Source: Prosthecobacter sp.
Lineage (GTDB): Bacteria > Verrucomicrobiota > Verrucomicrobiia > Verrucomicrobiales > Verrucomicrobiaceae
Assembly: GCF_014879935.1 (NCBI RefSeq)
Contig: NZ_JACSRD010000171.1
Coordinates: forward strand, 48,913-112,912
Direction: 5' to 3'
Length of the DNA: 64,000 nucleotides
Shown: positions 7,782 through 16,382 of the stretch, in pieces
Layout: each line of letters starts with the position of its first letter
Position numbering within the stretch: position 1 is the first letter of the stretch
Notes under the pieces: model-generated
Database searches by the model: none
What the model was told of the DNA's origin: nothing
What the model saw: the letters and a program-made list of their open reading frames with translations, nothing else
Program-made: the position numbers and the translations under genes

Positions 7782-9746
7782 TCAACGCGGCAGGCCTTTG
7801 CGGGCCATCGCGGTCTCGGCCGCCTGGACGAGTTGCTGAAGCTGCGGATCATCCGGCACCACGGCGCTCGCCTGATGAAAATGATCCAGCGCACGATGAG
7901 GGAGGCCGGTTTGGAGATAGACGAGACCGATGGCCTTGCGCGTCTGGACGTCGTGAGGCAGGACCTTCAAGATTTCCCGGAATACCGAAACCGCCTCGTC
8001 AAACCGGCCGACACCGGCCAGCCCTAGGCCCAGTGTGAAAGCGACGGGCGGCTTCGAGGTGGCGGTCTGGTCCTGCTTGATGAGTTCCATCGTGCTGTCC
8101 AGGGACTCCTTGGGGCGGTTGAGCCGGAGCAGCGAGTTGGAGAGGTTCAGCAGGCCGTTCTGGAAGCGCGGCTCGATCTTCAGCGCCTCACGGTAGCATT
8201 CCACCGCCTTTTCATCCTTCCCGGAGTCCGAATAAGCCGCGCCGAGGTTCCCCCACGTGCGGTATTTGTTCGGACTTTTGGCCACAGTATCCTCCCAGAG
8301 GCTTTCACGATCGCTCCACACGAGGTTACGCCTGCAGGTCCGCCAGGAAAGGCCGACGAGGGCGCAGACCACCACCGCAGGCACCACAAGGCGCATCACT
8401 TGGCGGGTGCTGCCACGGAGCCGGTCCAGAACACAGGCCACGAAGATGAAGAGGCCAACTGAACCTGGATAAGTGCGATGTTCGGCGACAAAATCCGGCA
8501 GCGGCACCAGCCCGGAGGAAACCGAGAGGGTCAGGAAGAACCAGATCACGGACGCAAAGCCGAGCGCAAAGCGTACATCGCCCCGATGGCGGCGGAAGAG
8601 CCACCAGGACAATGCCACGAAGCCCGCCAGCACGGCCACGGCTCCCAGCACGGGCCCCTCGAAGAGCGATTCGTATTTCGGCCACTCGGGATCGAGATTC
8701 AGCGAGGTGGGCCAGAAGAACTTCCGCAGGTAGTGCACGACGACAGTGAACTCGGTGACGATGTAGTGCCAGTGATTGAGCGGCACGTCGCGGCTGTTCA
8801 CGATGTTCGTGGCCGCATGCAGGTCGAGACCGCCGTGCTGCGCGGAGGCGATGGCGATGATGAGGATCGGAATGAGCGGCATGCAGAGCAGCAGAGGCAG
8901 CCCCCGTTTGACCGCGTGGCGCAGACCCGTGCCGAACACCATCCAGTCGATCATCACGGCCACCAACGGCACAAAGACAGAGCATTCCTTCGTCTGCATC
9001 GCCAGGATCATCGACACGACGGAACCGGTCCGGAGCGCCCAGAGCCCGCGACGCGACGTGGCCTCGATGGATTTGAAATACAGCCACAGGGCCAGCAGCG
9101 AGAACAGCGTCACGAGCGAGGTGAAGCGCTGCACGATGTAAGTCACGGACTCAATCGCCAGTGGATGGGCGACGAAAAACAACGCTGCGGTCAGGGAGAT
9201 GAAGCGCACGGATTCGCGGCGCAGGCCGCCCGTTTTGACAAAACGTCCGAGCAAGGTGCTGGCGAACGCATAGACGAGCAATGCATTGAGCCCGTGGATG
9301 AGGATGTTCACCGCCCGGAACCAGCGTGGATTGAAATCGTCTGCGAGGTGGTTCCAGTAAAAGGTCATGTAGGCCACCGGGCGCATGATGGCGTTGCAGG
9401 CGTAGTCCGGATCGGAGCCGATCTCGGCCGGGCGCCGGGCGAAGTCGCCAAATCCTTTCAAATACGCCAGGGTCCCGGCGTCCTTGAAGAAGGGGTTTTG
9501 GGACATGTAGGTGTGGTCGTCGAACACCATGGGGAAATCGACCGTCCAGGTGTAAAGACCGGCACAAAGCGCCACAATCAAGCTGGCTGCCAGCGCATGA
9601 AACCAGCGGCCGATGGTGCTTCGGGAGACGGCGGGAGACGGCTGTTCCACTTCAGCCGCAGGCTGCGGCTCCAGCGCGATGACGGCTGTTTCACGGCGCG
9701 TTTCAACTTTCGTGCGGGATTGTTTCGGGTGGCGGCGTTTAGACAT
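7782..9746 (-). CDS. Multi-spanning membrane protein with C-terminal TPR repeats (GT-C / TMTC-like)
   Basis: The 654-residue product has a basic N-terminus of about 45 residues. A first membrane span is followed by a loop bearing VFDDHTYMSQNP, which resembles the acidic first-loop motif of GT-C type, lipid-linked-sugar glycosyltransferases. Further spans continue to about residue 480. The last 170 residues are TPR units, with patterns such as WGNLGAAYSDSGKDEKAVECYREAL. This layout matches bacterial relatives of the TMTC/O-mannosyltransferase group, which transfer sugars to exported proteins. The assignment rests on architecture rather than on proven catalytic residues. It is preceded, on the same strand, by the two-component operon, with about 100 bases between. 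Confidence 0.75.
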   Translation of the reverse strand: MSKRRHPKQSRTKVETRRETAVIALEPQPAAEVEQPSPAVSRSTIGRWFHALAASLIVALCAGLYTWTVDFPMVFDDHTYMSQNPFFKDAGTLAYLKGFGDFARRPAEIGSDPDYACNAIMRPVAYMTFYWNHLADDFNPRWFRAVNILIHGLNALLVYAFASTLLGRFVKTGGLRRESVRFISLTAALFFVAHPLAIESVTYIVQRFTSLVTLFSLLALWLYFKSIEATSRRGLWALRTGSVVSMILAMQTKECSVFVPLVAVMIDWMVFGTGLRHAVKRGLPLLLCMPLIPILIIAIASAQHGGLDLHAATNIVNSRDVPLNHWHYIVTEFTVVVHYLRKFFWPTSLNLDPEWPKYESLFEGPVLGAVAVLAGFVALSWWLFRRHRGDVRFALGFASVIWFFLTLSVSSGLVPLPDFVAEHRTYPGSVGLFIFVACVLDRLRGSTRQVMRLVVPAVVVCALVGLSWRTCRRNLVWSDRESLWEDTVAKSPNKYRTWGNLGAAYSDSGKDEKAVECYREALKIEPRFQNGLLNLSNSLLRLNRPKESLDSTMELIKQDQTATSKPPVAFTLGLGLAGVGRFDEAVSVFREILKVLPHDVQTRKAIGLVYLQTGLPHRALDHFHQASAVVPDDPQLQQLVQAAETAMARKGLPR

Positions 9747-9812
9747 GATTCACGGCGGTTATTCCGGAATTTTGCCGTAAAACGGTGCTCGATCACAAAT
9801 GACAAGAGCCGT

Positions 9813-9838
9813 CGCGTCTCACGCCACACGACCGTGGC
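9813..9838. repeat. Copy of the GCGTC-Y-CACGCCACA palindromic repeat
   Basis: The 15 bases from 9813 match the right half of the palindrome near 14955 with one difference, and are followed by an imperfect hairpin (GCCAC...GTGGC, 9823-9838). It lies just after the stop of the response-regulator gene, in the short gap before the TPR membrane-protein gene. Confidence 0.45.
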
Positions 9839-9850
9839 CGGAAATGCCAC

Positions 9851-10528
9851 TCATGCGCCGTGCTCGCGCACCCACTGGCCCGCACGCAGGTAAAGCTCGG
9901 CCGCGCTGCGCAGTTGCAGCTTCTCCTTGATGCGTGCGCGGTAGGTTTCCACGGTGGATTCGCCCAGGCTGAGCGTCTGGGCGATCTCGCGTGTGCTTTT
10001 GCCACGGCCGAGCATCTGGAACACCTCCAGCTCACGATCTGCCAGCGTTTCCATGCCGGTGATGTCCGAGCCGGACCGGCGATGCGTCATGCGCTCCAGC
10101 AGCCGGGCGGTCATCTGCTTGCTGGCATAAACTTCCCCCTGCATCACGCAGCGGATGGCCTTCACCACCTCGGTGGAGGCCTCGTTCTTGGTGATGTATC
10201 CCTTGGCTCCGGCCCGCAACGCACGTTCGGCGTAGAGCTCCTCGTCGTGCATGGAAAGGACCAGCACGTTGATGTTCAGGCCCTGGGCCTTGATGTCCTT
10301 GAGCAGCTCCAGGCCGCTGGAACCGCGCAGGGTGATGTCCACGATGGCGATGTCAGGCTGGTTTTTCTGAATCAGGCGCATGGCGTCCTTGATGTTGTCC
10401 GCCTCGCCGCACACCGCCATGCCGAGCTCACGATTGATCAACTGCCCGAGATGCTCGCGGAACATGGGATGGTCTTCGACGAGGAGCACTTTGCAGCCTT
10501 TGACGGGTTTGGGTTCGAGGGAGGACAT
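9851..10528 (-). CDS. NarL/FixJ-family response regulator
   Basis: I set the start at the ATG at 10528 (MSSLEPKPVKG), because the longer reading frame only adds a non-homologous stretch lying over the kinase gene. The 225-residue product has a receiver domain (KVLLVEDHPMF, phospho-acceptor Asp in IVDITLRG, switch LSMHDE, Lys in GYITKNEAS) and a C-terminal LuxR-type HTH (LADRELEVFQMLGRGKSTREI to ESTVETYRARIKEKL). It starts 19 bases after the stop of the histidine kinase gene, so the two are a cognate pair. It is the last gene of an operon whose first members make or transfer an unusual sugar. Confidence 0.93.
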   Translation of the reverse strand: MSSLEPKPVKGCKVLLVEDHPMFREHLGQLINRELGMAVCGEADNIKDAMRLIQKNQPDIAIVDITLRGSSGLELLKDIKAQGLNINVLVLSMHDEELYAERALRAGAKGYITKNEASTEVVKAIRCVMQGEVYASKQMTARLLERMTHRRSGSDITGMETLADRELEVFQMLGRGKSTREIAQTLSLGESTVETYRARIKEKLQLRSAAELYLRAGQWVREHGA

Positions 10529-10547
10529 GGCGTTGTGGTGTTGGGGT

Positions 10548-11627
10548 TCAATGGACGGGAGCCCGGCACAAAACCGTCGTGCCGGCGCCTTGTTTGGATT
10601 CGATTTTAAACTCCGCGCCGAGGGACTGGGCGCGGTACTGCATGGTGCGCAGGCCCATGCCGGCGTCGGTCTTTCCGGTGGCAAAGGCAAGCCCGGAGCC
10701 GTTGTCCTCGATCCTGAGCTCGAGCACTTCCTCCACCTGGGAGAGGCTGATCGTCAGTTGCGTCGCACCGCTGTGCCGGATGGCGTTCGCCACGGCCTCC
10801 TGGGCGATGCGATAGAGGTGCATGGCGGTCTCCGGACCGTCGATGTAAACCTCGGCCGCCTCCTTGACCTCGATGCTGACACCGGTGAGCCGGCTGGTCA
10901 TCGAGGCGAGATCGGTCAATGCCGCCGAGAGGCCGTTGCGGTCCACATGCACCGGGAAGATGCCGTGCGCGAGGTTGCGGGCCTCCATCACCGCCTGCTG
11001 GATGGATTCCTCGATCATGACCGCGTCACGTGCCGCGGCGACGTTCTGCGCCTGCAATTCGTCCGCCAGCACACGGGCGGCGCAGCCGATGGCGGCCAGA
11101 TGCTGGCACACGCCATCGTGAAGATCCTGCCCGATGCGCTGCTGCTCGTGCTCGCTGACGCGCACGATGTCCTGCTCGAGCTGCCGCCGCTCCTCCAGCA
11201 TGCGGATGTGCTCGGCATCGGCATCCTGCTTGTTCCTGACGGCGGCCGTGGCAAACACGACGACGCCGAAGTAGAACTCGCGGTTGATCATCGCCCACAC
11301 GAAGCCGAGCTGCGTCTCGTAGGGGTGTGATTCGATGTTCGCCAGATACCACACGGCCCCTGACAGCACCGAGACCAGGATGCCGGCGGCCGGACCGGAC
11401 CACCAGACCGAGCAGGCGATGGGAACGGCGTAGAAAATGAAAAGGCTGATCTCCCAGCCAGTGAGCTTGTCCAGCCAGCCCATGACCATCGTCACCACCA
11501 CCGGCACGATCAGCGCCATCCACAACGGAGCCGCCCGCATGCGCTGCGTGATGCCCGCACGCCGCCTTGAAGCCGGAACGGCCGGCCGGAAGCTGGAGCT
11601 GATGCTTTCGAGAACGCCCGTCTTCAT
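10548..11627 (-). CDS. Membrane sensor histidine kinase (HisKA_3 / HATPase_c)
   Basis: The 359-residue protein has three to four membrane spans at about residues 30-130, a short coiled coil, and a NarX-type dimerisation and phospho-acceptor domain with the motif RIGQDLHDGVCQHLA. The ATPase domain has an N box (EAVANAIRHSG), G1 (IEDNGSG) and G2 (GMGLRTM). No separate sensing domain is visible, so the signal is probably read in the membrane. Its ATG overlaps the stop of the cupin gene by four bases, which ties its translation to the sugar genes. It should phosphorylate the regulator encoded just downstream. Confidence 0.93.
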   Translation of the reverse strand: MKTGVLESISSSFRPAVPASRRRAGITQRMRAAPLWMALIVPVVVTMVMGWLDKLTGWEISLFIFYAVPIACSVWWSGPAAGILVSVLSGAVWYLANIESHPYETQLGFVWAMINREFYFGVVVFATAAVRNKQDADAEHIRMLEERRQLEQDIVRVSEHEQQRIGQDLHDGVCQHLAAIGCAARVLADELQAQNVAAARDAVMIEESIQQAVMEARNLAHGIFPVHVDRNGLSAALTDLASMTSRLTGVSIEVKEAAEVYIDGPETAMHLYRIAQEAVANAIRHSGATQLTISLSQVEEVLELRIEDNGSGLAFATGKTDAGMGLRTMQYRAQSLGAEFKIESKQGAGTTVLCRAPVH

Positions 11628-12076
11628 GCAAAGAAACGCTGTCCGGCCACCATAGCCGAAAATTCCTGGTAATCGCGAATGTAATCCTCCGGGGCGTAGG
11701 CGTGGGACGCCAGCACCATGAGCACCGAATCGGCGGAATGCAGATGCTGCGTGGCCCAGACCATCGGCGGCACCAGCACTCCCATCGTCGGCCGGTTGAG
11801 GCAGAACTCCTCGCGGTTCCCGCCGTCATCGACGCACACATGACACTCCCCGCTCACGCAGACGAGAAACTGCCAGCACTCCCGGTGCGCATGCTCGCCA
11901 CGCGTCTGCTGGTCCGGGATCGCGTAGGTCATGAAGCACCGTTTCGGCGCGAAAGGCAGCTCCTGCTGAAAATCGCACACCGCCAGGTTTCCGCGCACAC
12001 GATCCACCACGTGGCGCAGCTCGTACAGCCGCACTCCACGCACGGAACAGGGTTCGATGGCGGTTTCGTGGATCAT
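11624..12076 (-). CDS. FdtA/WxcM-type cupin, probable sugar 3,4-ketoisomerase
   Basis: The start is the ATG at 12076, which overlaps the stop of the glycosyltransferase gene (ATGA). The 150-residue single-domain cupin has the FdtA signature RGEHAHRECWQF near residue 55, with the His residues that act on the keto-sugar. FdtA-type enzymes convert dTDP-4-keto-6-deoxyglucose into the 3-keto isomer. A DegT-type aminotransferase then makes a 3-amino-3,6-dideoxyhexose. That aminotransferase is encoded at the head of the same operon, which supports the call. Some WxcM relatives are acetyltransferases or of unknown role, so substrate and isomer are inferred. Confidence 0.75.
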   Translation of the reverse strand: MIHETAIEPCSVRGVRLYELRHVVDRVRGNLAVCDFQQELPFAPKRCFMTYAIPDQQTRGEHAHRECWQFLVCVSGECHVCVDDGGNREEFCLNRPTMGVLVPPMVWATQHLHSADSVLMVLASHAYAPEDYIRDYQEFSAMVAGQRFFA

Positions 12077-13023
12077 GCGGATTTGAGTCGATGATTGATC
12101 ACGCTGCGGACCAGCGACTGCGGCTTCCCGGACACGGTCATGAACGCACGGCCGACGTATTCGCCGATGATGCCCAGCATCAGGAGCTGGGCGCCGCTGA
12201 ACAGTGCCAGCGCCCCCATGATCGAGCCCCAGCCCACCTGCCGCTGGCCGACGAAAAGCGTCTCGATGACCACCTCGGCCAGGATCACGACGCCGAACGC
12301 GCACAAGACGAAGCCCAGGATGCTCGCCAGCCGCAAAGGCATGACGCTGAAGTCAAACAGCAGGCTCAGCGCGAGACGCACCAGCTTGCGCGGCGTGTAG
12401 CCGCTGCGGCCGCTCGCACGTTCGGCGTGTTCCACCGTCAGTTTGCCGATGCGATCCGTCGCCCCGAGGATCAAGCCATCAATGTAGGGATACGGGCCGC
12501 GATGACCGGCGATCCGCTCGATCAGATCCCGCCGCAAAGCCCGGAAACTCGACAGATACAGGTCCCGCGGCTTCCCCAGCAGAAACGTGGCGGCACGGTT
12601 GATGAACCAGCTCCCGGCATTCCGCCAGCGGGAGTGCTTTTTGTCCTCGTAGCACGAGTAGATCACATCCATCCCGGACTCCCGCAGGTGATCCAGCAGG
12701 CGCAGGGCCTCAGCCACCGGATTTTGCAGATCGTCATCCAGATTGACCACGAACTGCCCGCGCGAACGCCGGTAGCCCTCCAGCACGGCCGCATGTTCGC
12801 CGAAGTTGCGTGCCAGCTCCACCAGCGTCACCGGCGCGGGGAAGACCTCGATCAGCTCCGCCGCCAGACGGGAGGTGCCGTCGCTGCTGCCATCATCCAC
12901 GAGCACCAGCTCCCACGAATCGACGATCTCCAACTGGCGGAACGCGTCCAGCAGCGCCCGCAACGCGGGGCCGGTGTTGTGCAGGGGCACCACAAAGCTC
13001 AGCAGCGGATCATCGGGCTCCAT
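12073..13023 (-). CDS. GT2 family glycosyltransferase with C-terminal membrane anchor (ArnC/GtrB-like)
   Basis: The 316-residue protein has a GT-A catalytic domain with SFVVPLHN, LVDDGSSDGT and NLDDDLQNP (nucleotide/metal-binding Asp residues). The ARNFGEHAAVLEG motif is typical of polyprenyl-phosphate sugar transferases. Two membrane spans follow at about residues 235-300. Such enzymes load a sugar on undecaprenyl phosphate on the cytoplasmic face. Here the donor may be the amino sugar made by the neighbouring genes. The start overlaps the end of the methyltransferase gene by 14 bases and the stop overlaps the cupin start, so translation is coupled. Confidence 0.88.
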   Translation of the reverse strand: MEPDDPLLSFVVPLHNTGPALRALLDAFRQLEIVDSWELVLVDDGSSDGTSRLAAELIEVFPAPVTLVELARNFGEHAAVLEGYRRSRGQFVVNLDDDLQNPVAEALRLLDHLRESGMDVIYSCYEDKKHSRWRNAGSWFINRAATFLLGKPRDLYLSSFRALRRDLIERIAGHRGPYPYIDGLILGATDRIGKLTVEHAERASGRSGYTPRKLVRLALSLLFDFSVMPLRLASILGFVLCAFGVVILAEVVIETLFVGQRQVGWGSIMGALALFSGAQLLMLGIIGEYVGRAFMTVSGKPQSLVRSVINHRLKSA

Positions 13024-13786
13024 GATCAGGCAGGGGGGTGGCGGTGCGGCGGGCGACGACGTAGATGGACGACCCGAACGGAAGGCGCAGCAGGCGGCAA
13101 AGGAGCGCGTCGATCCGGCCGGCGACGGTCAGCAGGCGGTTCCACGCTGGTGAAGGCAGGTGCAGGTCCGACGCGACGGCCGCGCGGGCTTCCTCCGACT
13201 GCCAGCGGCTCCATTGCCGGCGGGCAAGGAGGGGCAGGAAGAGCCAGGCGTTCCAGTGGTGGGTGATCACGGCGTCGAAGCTATGAACCTTCAGCAGCCG
13301 TTGCACATGACACATCCTGTAGCGCCTCACGCCACCCACCGCGGCATCGTGGGAGCCGCGCAAGGCCTCAAAGGCCGGCAGGTTCAGCACCAGCAGGCCT
13401 CCCGGCCTCAGGACGCGCCGCATCTCGCGCAGCGCCTGTTCCTCATCCACCGCCTCGTGGTAGAGCACGTCGAGGCTCAACACTGCGTCAAACTCGCCGT
13501 CGGCAAACGGCAGCGCGTTGACCGAGCCCATGCTGACCATCGGCAGGCCGCGATCATGGCAATGCCGCACGGCAATCTCGGACACATCGATGCCGGAGGC
13601 CTCGAGCAGCGGGATTTCGTTCGTCAAAAACCGCAGCATGCCGCCGGTGCCGCAGCCGGCGTCCAGGACACGCGCCAGTGGCGGCAGCCTCGATGGCAAT
13701 GTCATCGAGACGAGATTTCGCAGCACGGCATACCACCAGTGGCGGTCCTCCAGCGCCCTCAGCGTGTCATATTCAGCGGGCCGCAT
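13010..13786 (-). CDS. SAM-dependent class I methyltransferase
   Basis: The start is the ATG at 13786 (MRPAEYDTLRALEDRHWWY), which overlaps the 3' end of the aminotransferase gene; the longer frame upstream has no homology-like content. The 258-residue protein has the SAM-binding motif LDAGCGTGGMLRFL and a motif IV-like segment DAVLSLDVLYH. The opening ...DRHWWY is common in methyltransferases of sugar and polysaccharide clusters. It probably methylates a sugar or sugar-lipid intermediate made by its neighbours. The last 60 residues contain a hydrophobic stretch that may touch the membrane. Confidence 0.83.
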   Translation of the reverse strand: MRPAEYDTLRALEDRHWWYAVLRNLVSMTLPSRLPPLARVLDAGCGTGGMLRFLTNEIPLLEASGIDVSEIAVRHCHDRGLPMVSMGSVNALPFADGEFDAVLSLDVLYHEAVDEEQALREMRRVLRPGGLLVLNLPAFEALRGSHDAAVGGVRRYRMCHVQRLLKVHSFDAVITHHWNAWLFLPLLARRQWSRWQSEEARAAVASDLHLPSPAWNRLLTVAGRIDALLCRLLRLPFGSSIYVVARRTATPLPDHGAR

Positions 13787-14912
13787 GATCGTCTCCGATG
13801 ATGATCTGGCAGGCGGTGTGGACCGCCTCTTCGCCGAGCCAGGGATGCAGCGGCAGGGAAAGTACCTCCCCCGCCGCCTTCTCGCTCTCCGGCAGTGTCT
13901 CGCCGCCGCTAAAAGCCGGCTGCAGGTGCAGCGGCACCGGGTAATGCACCGCCGCAGGCACACCGGCGGCCTGCAACCGCCCCAGCACGCGCTCCCGCGC
14001 GGCACAACGCACCACGTATTGATGATAGGCATGCCCGCACCCCGGCCTGACGCAGGGTGGCCTCACACCGCTGGAGGCAGACAGTCGCTCGTCGTAAGTC
14101 GCCGCCACCTTCCGCCGCTCCGCGACATTTTGCGCCAGCGTGCGCAGTTTCACCCGCAGGATCGCGGCCTGGATCTCATCCAGACGGCTGTTCACTCCGG
14201 CCGCGTCGCTGCAATGGCGGCTGCGCCATCCATACTGGCGGATGGAGCGCAGGCGGGCGGCGAATTCGTCGTCATTCGTGGCCACGGCTCCCGCATCGCC
14301 GATCGCGCCGAGGTTTTTCGTGGGGTAAAAGCTGAAGGCAGCCGCCCGGCCCAGGCTTCCGGTCATCCGGCCCTGCCACAGGGCACCGTGCGACTGCGCA
14401 CAATCCTCCAGCAGCAGCACCCCGTGCCGGTCGGCCACGATCTGCAGGCTCTGCCAGTCCACCGGATGGCCGAAGAGATGCACGGCGAGCACCGCCTTCA
14501 CTCCCCTGCCCGCCTGCGCCCGCAGCACCGCCTCCAGCGACTCTGGACACAGCGTGAAAGTGCCCGGCGTCACGTCCGCGAGCACCAGGGCGGCACCACT
14601 GCGCATCACTCCCGCCGCCACAGCGGACGGGGCGAAGGACGGCACCACCACCTGGCTGCCCGGGCCGATGTCCAGAGCCCGCAGCATGATCTCGATCGCG
14701 TCCGTGCCGCTCGCCAGCCCCACCACGTGCCGCACGTTCAGAAACGCGGCGAATTCGGCCTCGAAGGCGCTCACTTCGCCTCCTAAAATGTAGCTGCCGC
14801 TGGCAAAGACCCGCTGCACCGCCCCGGAGACCGCCGGTTCGTGTCGCCGCCAGTCCTCCAGTGGAAAGGGTGGGAACAAAGGGTCGGCGGGAGCGGTCAT
14901 GCGGCCCGCCAT
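13773..14912 (-). CDS. DegT/DnrJ/EryC1/StrS-family sugar aminotransferase
   Basis: The 379-residue PLP enzyme has LASGTDAIEIMLRAL near residue 85, the Asp-containing LLEDCAQSHGA, and the PLP lysine in FYPTKNLGAIGDAG. It matches the family's usual length of 370-390. The family transaminates keto-sugar nucleotides. With an FdtA-like isomerase in the same operon, a 3-amino-3,6-dideoxyhexose is the most likely product. An ATG at 14900 is an alternative start four codons in. It is the first gene of the six-gene overlapping minus-strand operon that ends in a two-component system. Confidence 0.88.
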   Translation of the reverse strand: MAGRMTAPADPLFPPFPLEDWRRHEPAVSGAVQRVFASGSYILGGEVSAFEAEFAAFLNVRHVVGLASGTDAIEIMLRALDIGPGSQVVVPSFAPSAVAAGVMRSGAALVLADVTPGTFTLCPESLEAVLRAQAGRGVKAVLAVHLFGHPVDWQSLQIVADRHGVLLLEDCAQSHGALWQGRMTGSLGRAAAFSFYPTKNLGAIGDAGAVATNDDEFAARLRSIRQYGWRSRHCSDAAGVNSRLDEIQAAILRVKLRTLAQNVAERRKVAATYDERLSASSGVRPPCVRPGCGHAYHQYVVRCAARERVLGRLQAAGVPAAVHYPVPLHLQPAFSGGETLPESEKAAGEVLSLPLHPWLGEEAVHTACQIIIGDDHAAR

Positions 14913-14941
14913 CCTCCCAAGCGGCCACTACCGCCGCAAAT

Positions 14942-14979
14942 GACGCCACGCGTGGCGTCCCACGCCACAACTTTGTGGC
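14942..14979. repeat. 18-bp perfect palindrome plus hairpin upstream of the amino-sugar operon
   Basis: Bases 14942-14959 form a perfect 18-bp palindrome (GACGCCACG followed by its complement). Bases 14964-14979 form a second hairpin (GCCACA, loop ACTT, TGTGGC). A 15-base part of it recurs at 9813 with one change, at the other end of the operon. It lies in the promoter region of the aminotransferase gene, so it could be a dispersed repeat or an operator. Confidence 0.5.
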
Positions 14980-15010
14980 AACGAATCAAACCCTCCGCTC
15001 ACCACGCACT

Positions 15011-15030
15011 GAGAACCGAGAACCGAGAAC
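15011..15030. repeat. Heptamer tandem repeat, unit GAGAACC
   Basis: Two full copies and a six-base partial copy of GAGAACC lie in the gap between the DUF58 gene's stop and the start of the aminotransferase gene. Unit length matches the other heptamer array at 16457. Confidence 0.6.
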
Positions 15031-15038
15031 AAGCCCGC

Positions 15039-16343
15039 TCAAAGCAACCCACCCGCCTTCACATCGAGATACTTGTTCGCGAGTGCCACAGGCAGCATCT
15101 GCGCGGACTCATCGACCGTGAGCACCCGCCGCGCACGCAGCGATTCGAGCAACTGCCGCCGCTCGCCGAAGTAATGCGTCAGCGCCCCGTATTCCAACGC
15201 GCCATGCAGATGGTCGATCGGCGCGGCGGCACGGTTTTCCAGCTCCTGCTCGCGCAAAGTGGCCGTCAGCACCAGATGACGACGTTGCATGGCGCTCACA
15301 GATGCTGCAAGCGTGGCTCCATCCTCGCTGCGCAGGTTCGTGAGCAGAATGACCAGCGCACGACGGCGTTGCAGCGTCATCACACGTTCCGCCGCCTCGA
15401 TGAAATCACTCGGCTCGCCGCTGGTCTCGTAGTTGTAGAGATGATTGAGCAGTTTCGGCATGCTGTGCGCTCCTTTGACCGGCGGCAGCCAGCGCTGCAC
15501 GCCCCCGAAGCCGACGACACCAACCTCATCTCCCTGCCGCAACGCGATGAACGCGATCAGCAGCATCGCGTTCAAGCAGTGGTCAAACTGGCTCAAGCCG
15601 CCATCCAGCGCACGCATGCGCCGGCCGCAATCCGGCACCAGAAGGATGGTTTGATTGCGTGTCTCCTCGAAATCACGGCTGACGAGCGAGGAACGACGCG
15701 ACGTGGCCTTCCAGTCGATGCGGGAAAGCACATCGCCGTCCTGGTAGTCACGCAACTGATGAAAATCCAGCGACGCGCCCATGCGGCGGCGTTTCACGAT
15801 GCCCATCGTCCCCACGCGGTTCGCCATCGCCAGCATGGCAAAGCGCACCACCGGCTCATAGTTCGGATAAGCCCGCGTCTGGCTTTCCCCGGCCACGAAA
15901 TGAATCCCGCGCCACAATCCGAACAGCGAACCGGCCAGGACATGCGCCGCGCTGAAGTGATATTGGCCGCGACGGATGAAACGCGCCTCATAGGAGACCG
16001 CCGCGAACTCGCCCGGAGGCACTTTGACACGATACGGCAGCCCTTCGGCCTCCGCAGCGGTCGGAATGCCGTCAAACACCTCCAGATCGACCGTCCGCCG
16101 CAGCGAATGCGCGACGGTCAGCGTCACCTGCGAACCGACGCCGAGCGCAAAACGGCCGGGCAGCGACCGCGTTCCTGTGATCCGGCCCCGACGCGGCAAA
16201 GTGAGCGCGTCCACGATCAACAGCAGCAGCAAGGCACCGCCCGCGATCTGCCACAGGATGGCAAATTTTTCCCACACCGACGCCGCCACCGCCAGGACGA
16301 GCCAGGCGATGAGAAGCTTCAGCAGCAGCGAAGTCGGACGCAT
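15039..16343 (-). CDS. DUF58 family protein
   Basis: The 434-residue protein has two N-terminal membrane spans (residues about 5-55) followed by a beta-rich region. The DUF58 core motif LDFHQLRDYQDGDVLSRIDWKATSR is present in split form, followed by a vWA-like domain beginning LLVPDCGRRM. DUF58 proteins almost always accompany MoxR-type ATPases and are thought to work with them in assembling or maturing envelope complexes, but no biochemical activity is established. It is the last gene of the minus-strand operon. It is separated from moxR by a 167-base gap full of heptamer repeats, the only large gap in the cluster. Confidence 0.88.
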   Translation of the reverse strand: MRPTSLLLKLLIAWLVLAVAASVWEKFAILWQIAGGALLLLLIVDALTLPRRGRITGTRSLPGRFALGVGSQVTLTVAHSLRRTVDLEVFDGIPTAAEAEGLPYRVKVPPGEFAAVSYEARFIRRGQYHFSAAHVLAGSLFGLWRGIHFVAGESQTRAYPNYEPVVRFAMLAMANRVGTMGIVKRRRMGASLDFHQLRDYQDGDVLSRIDWKATSRRSSLVSRDFEETRNQTILLVPDCGRRMRALDGGLSQFDHCLNAMLLIAFIALRQGDEVGVVGFGGVQRWLPPVKGAHSMPKLLNHLYNYETSGEPSDFIEAAERVMTLQRRRALVILLTNLRSEDGATLAASVSAMQRRHLVLTATLREQELENRAAAPIDHLHGALEYGALTHYFGERRQLLESLRARRVLTVDESAQMLPVALANKYLDVKAGGLL

Positions 16344-16382
16344 GAGAGGTTATGAAAAGAAGATCAGGGATCTGACGCTGCC

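Noticed and set aside
8478..9893. 471-codon plus-strand frame
   Set aside because: Antisense to the TPR membrane-protein gene; His/Gln/Arg-rich composition and no motifs.
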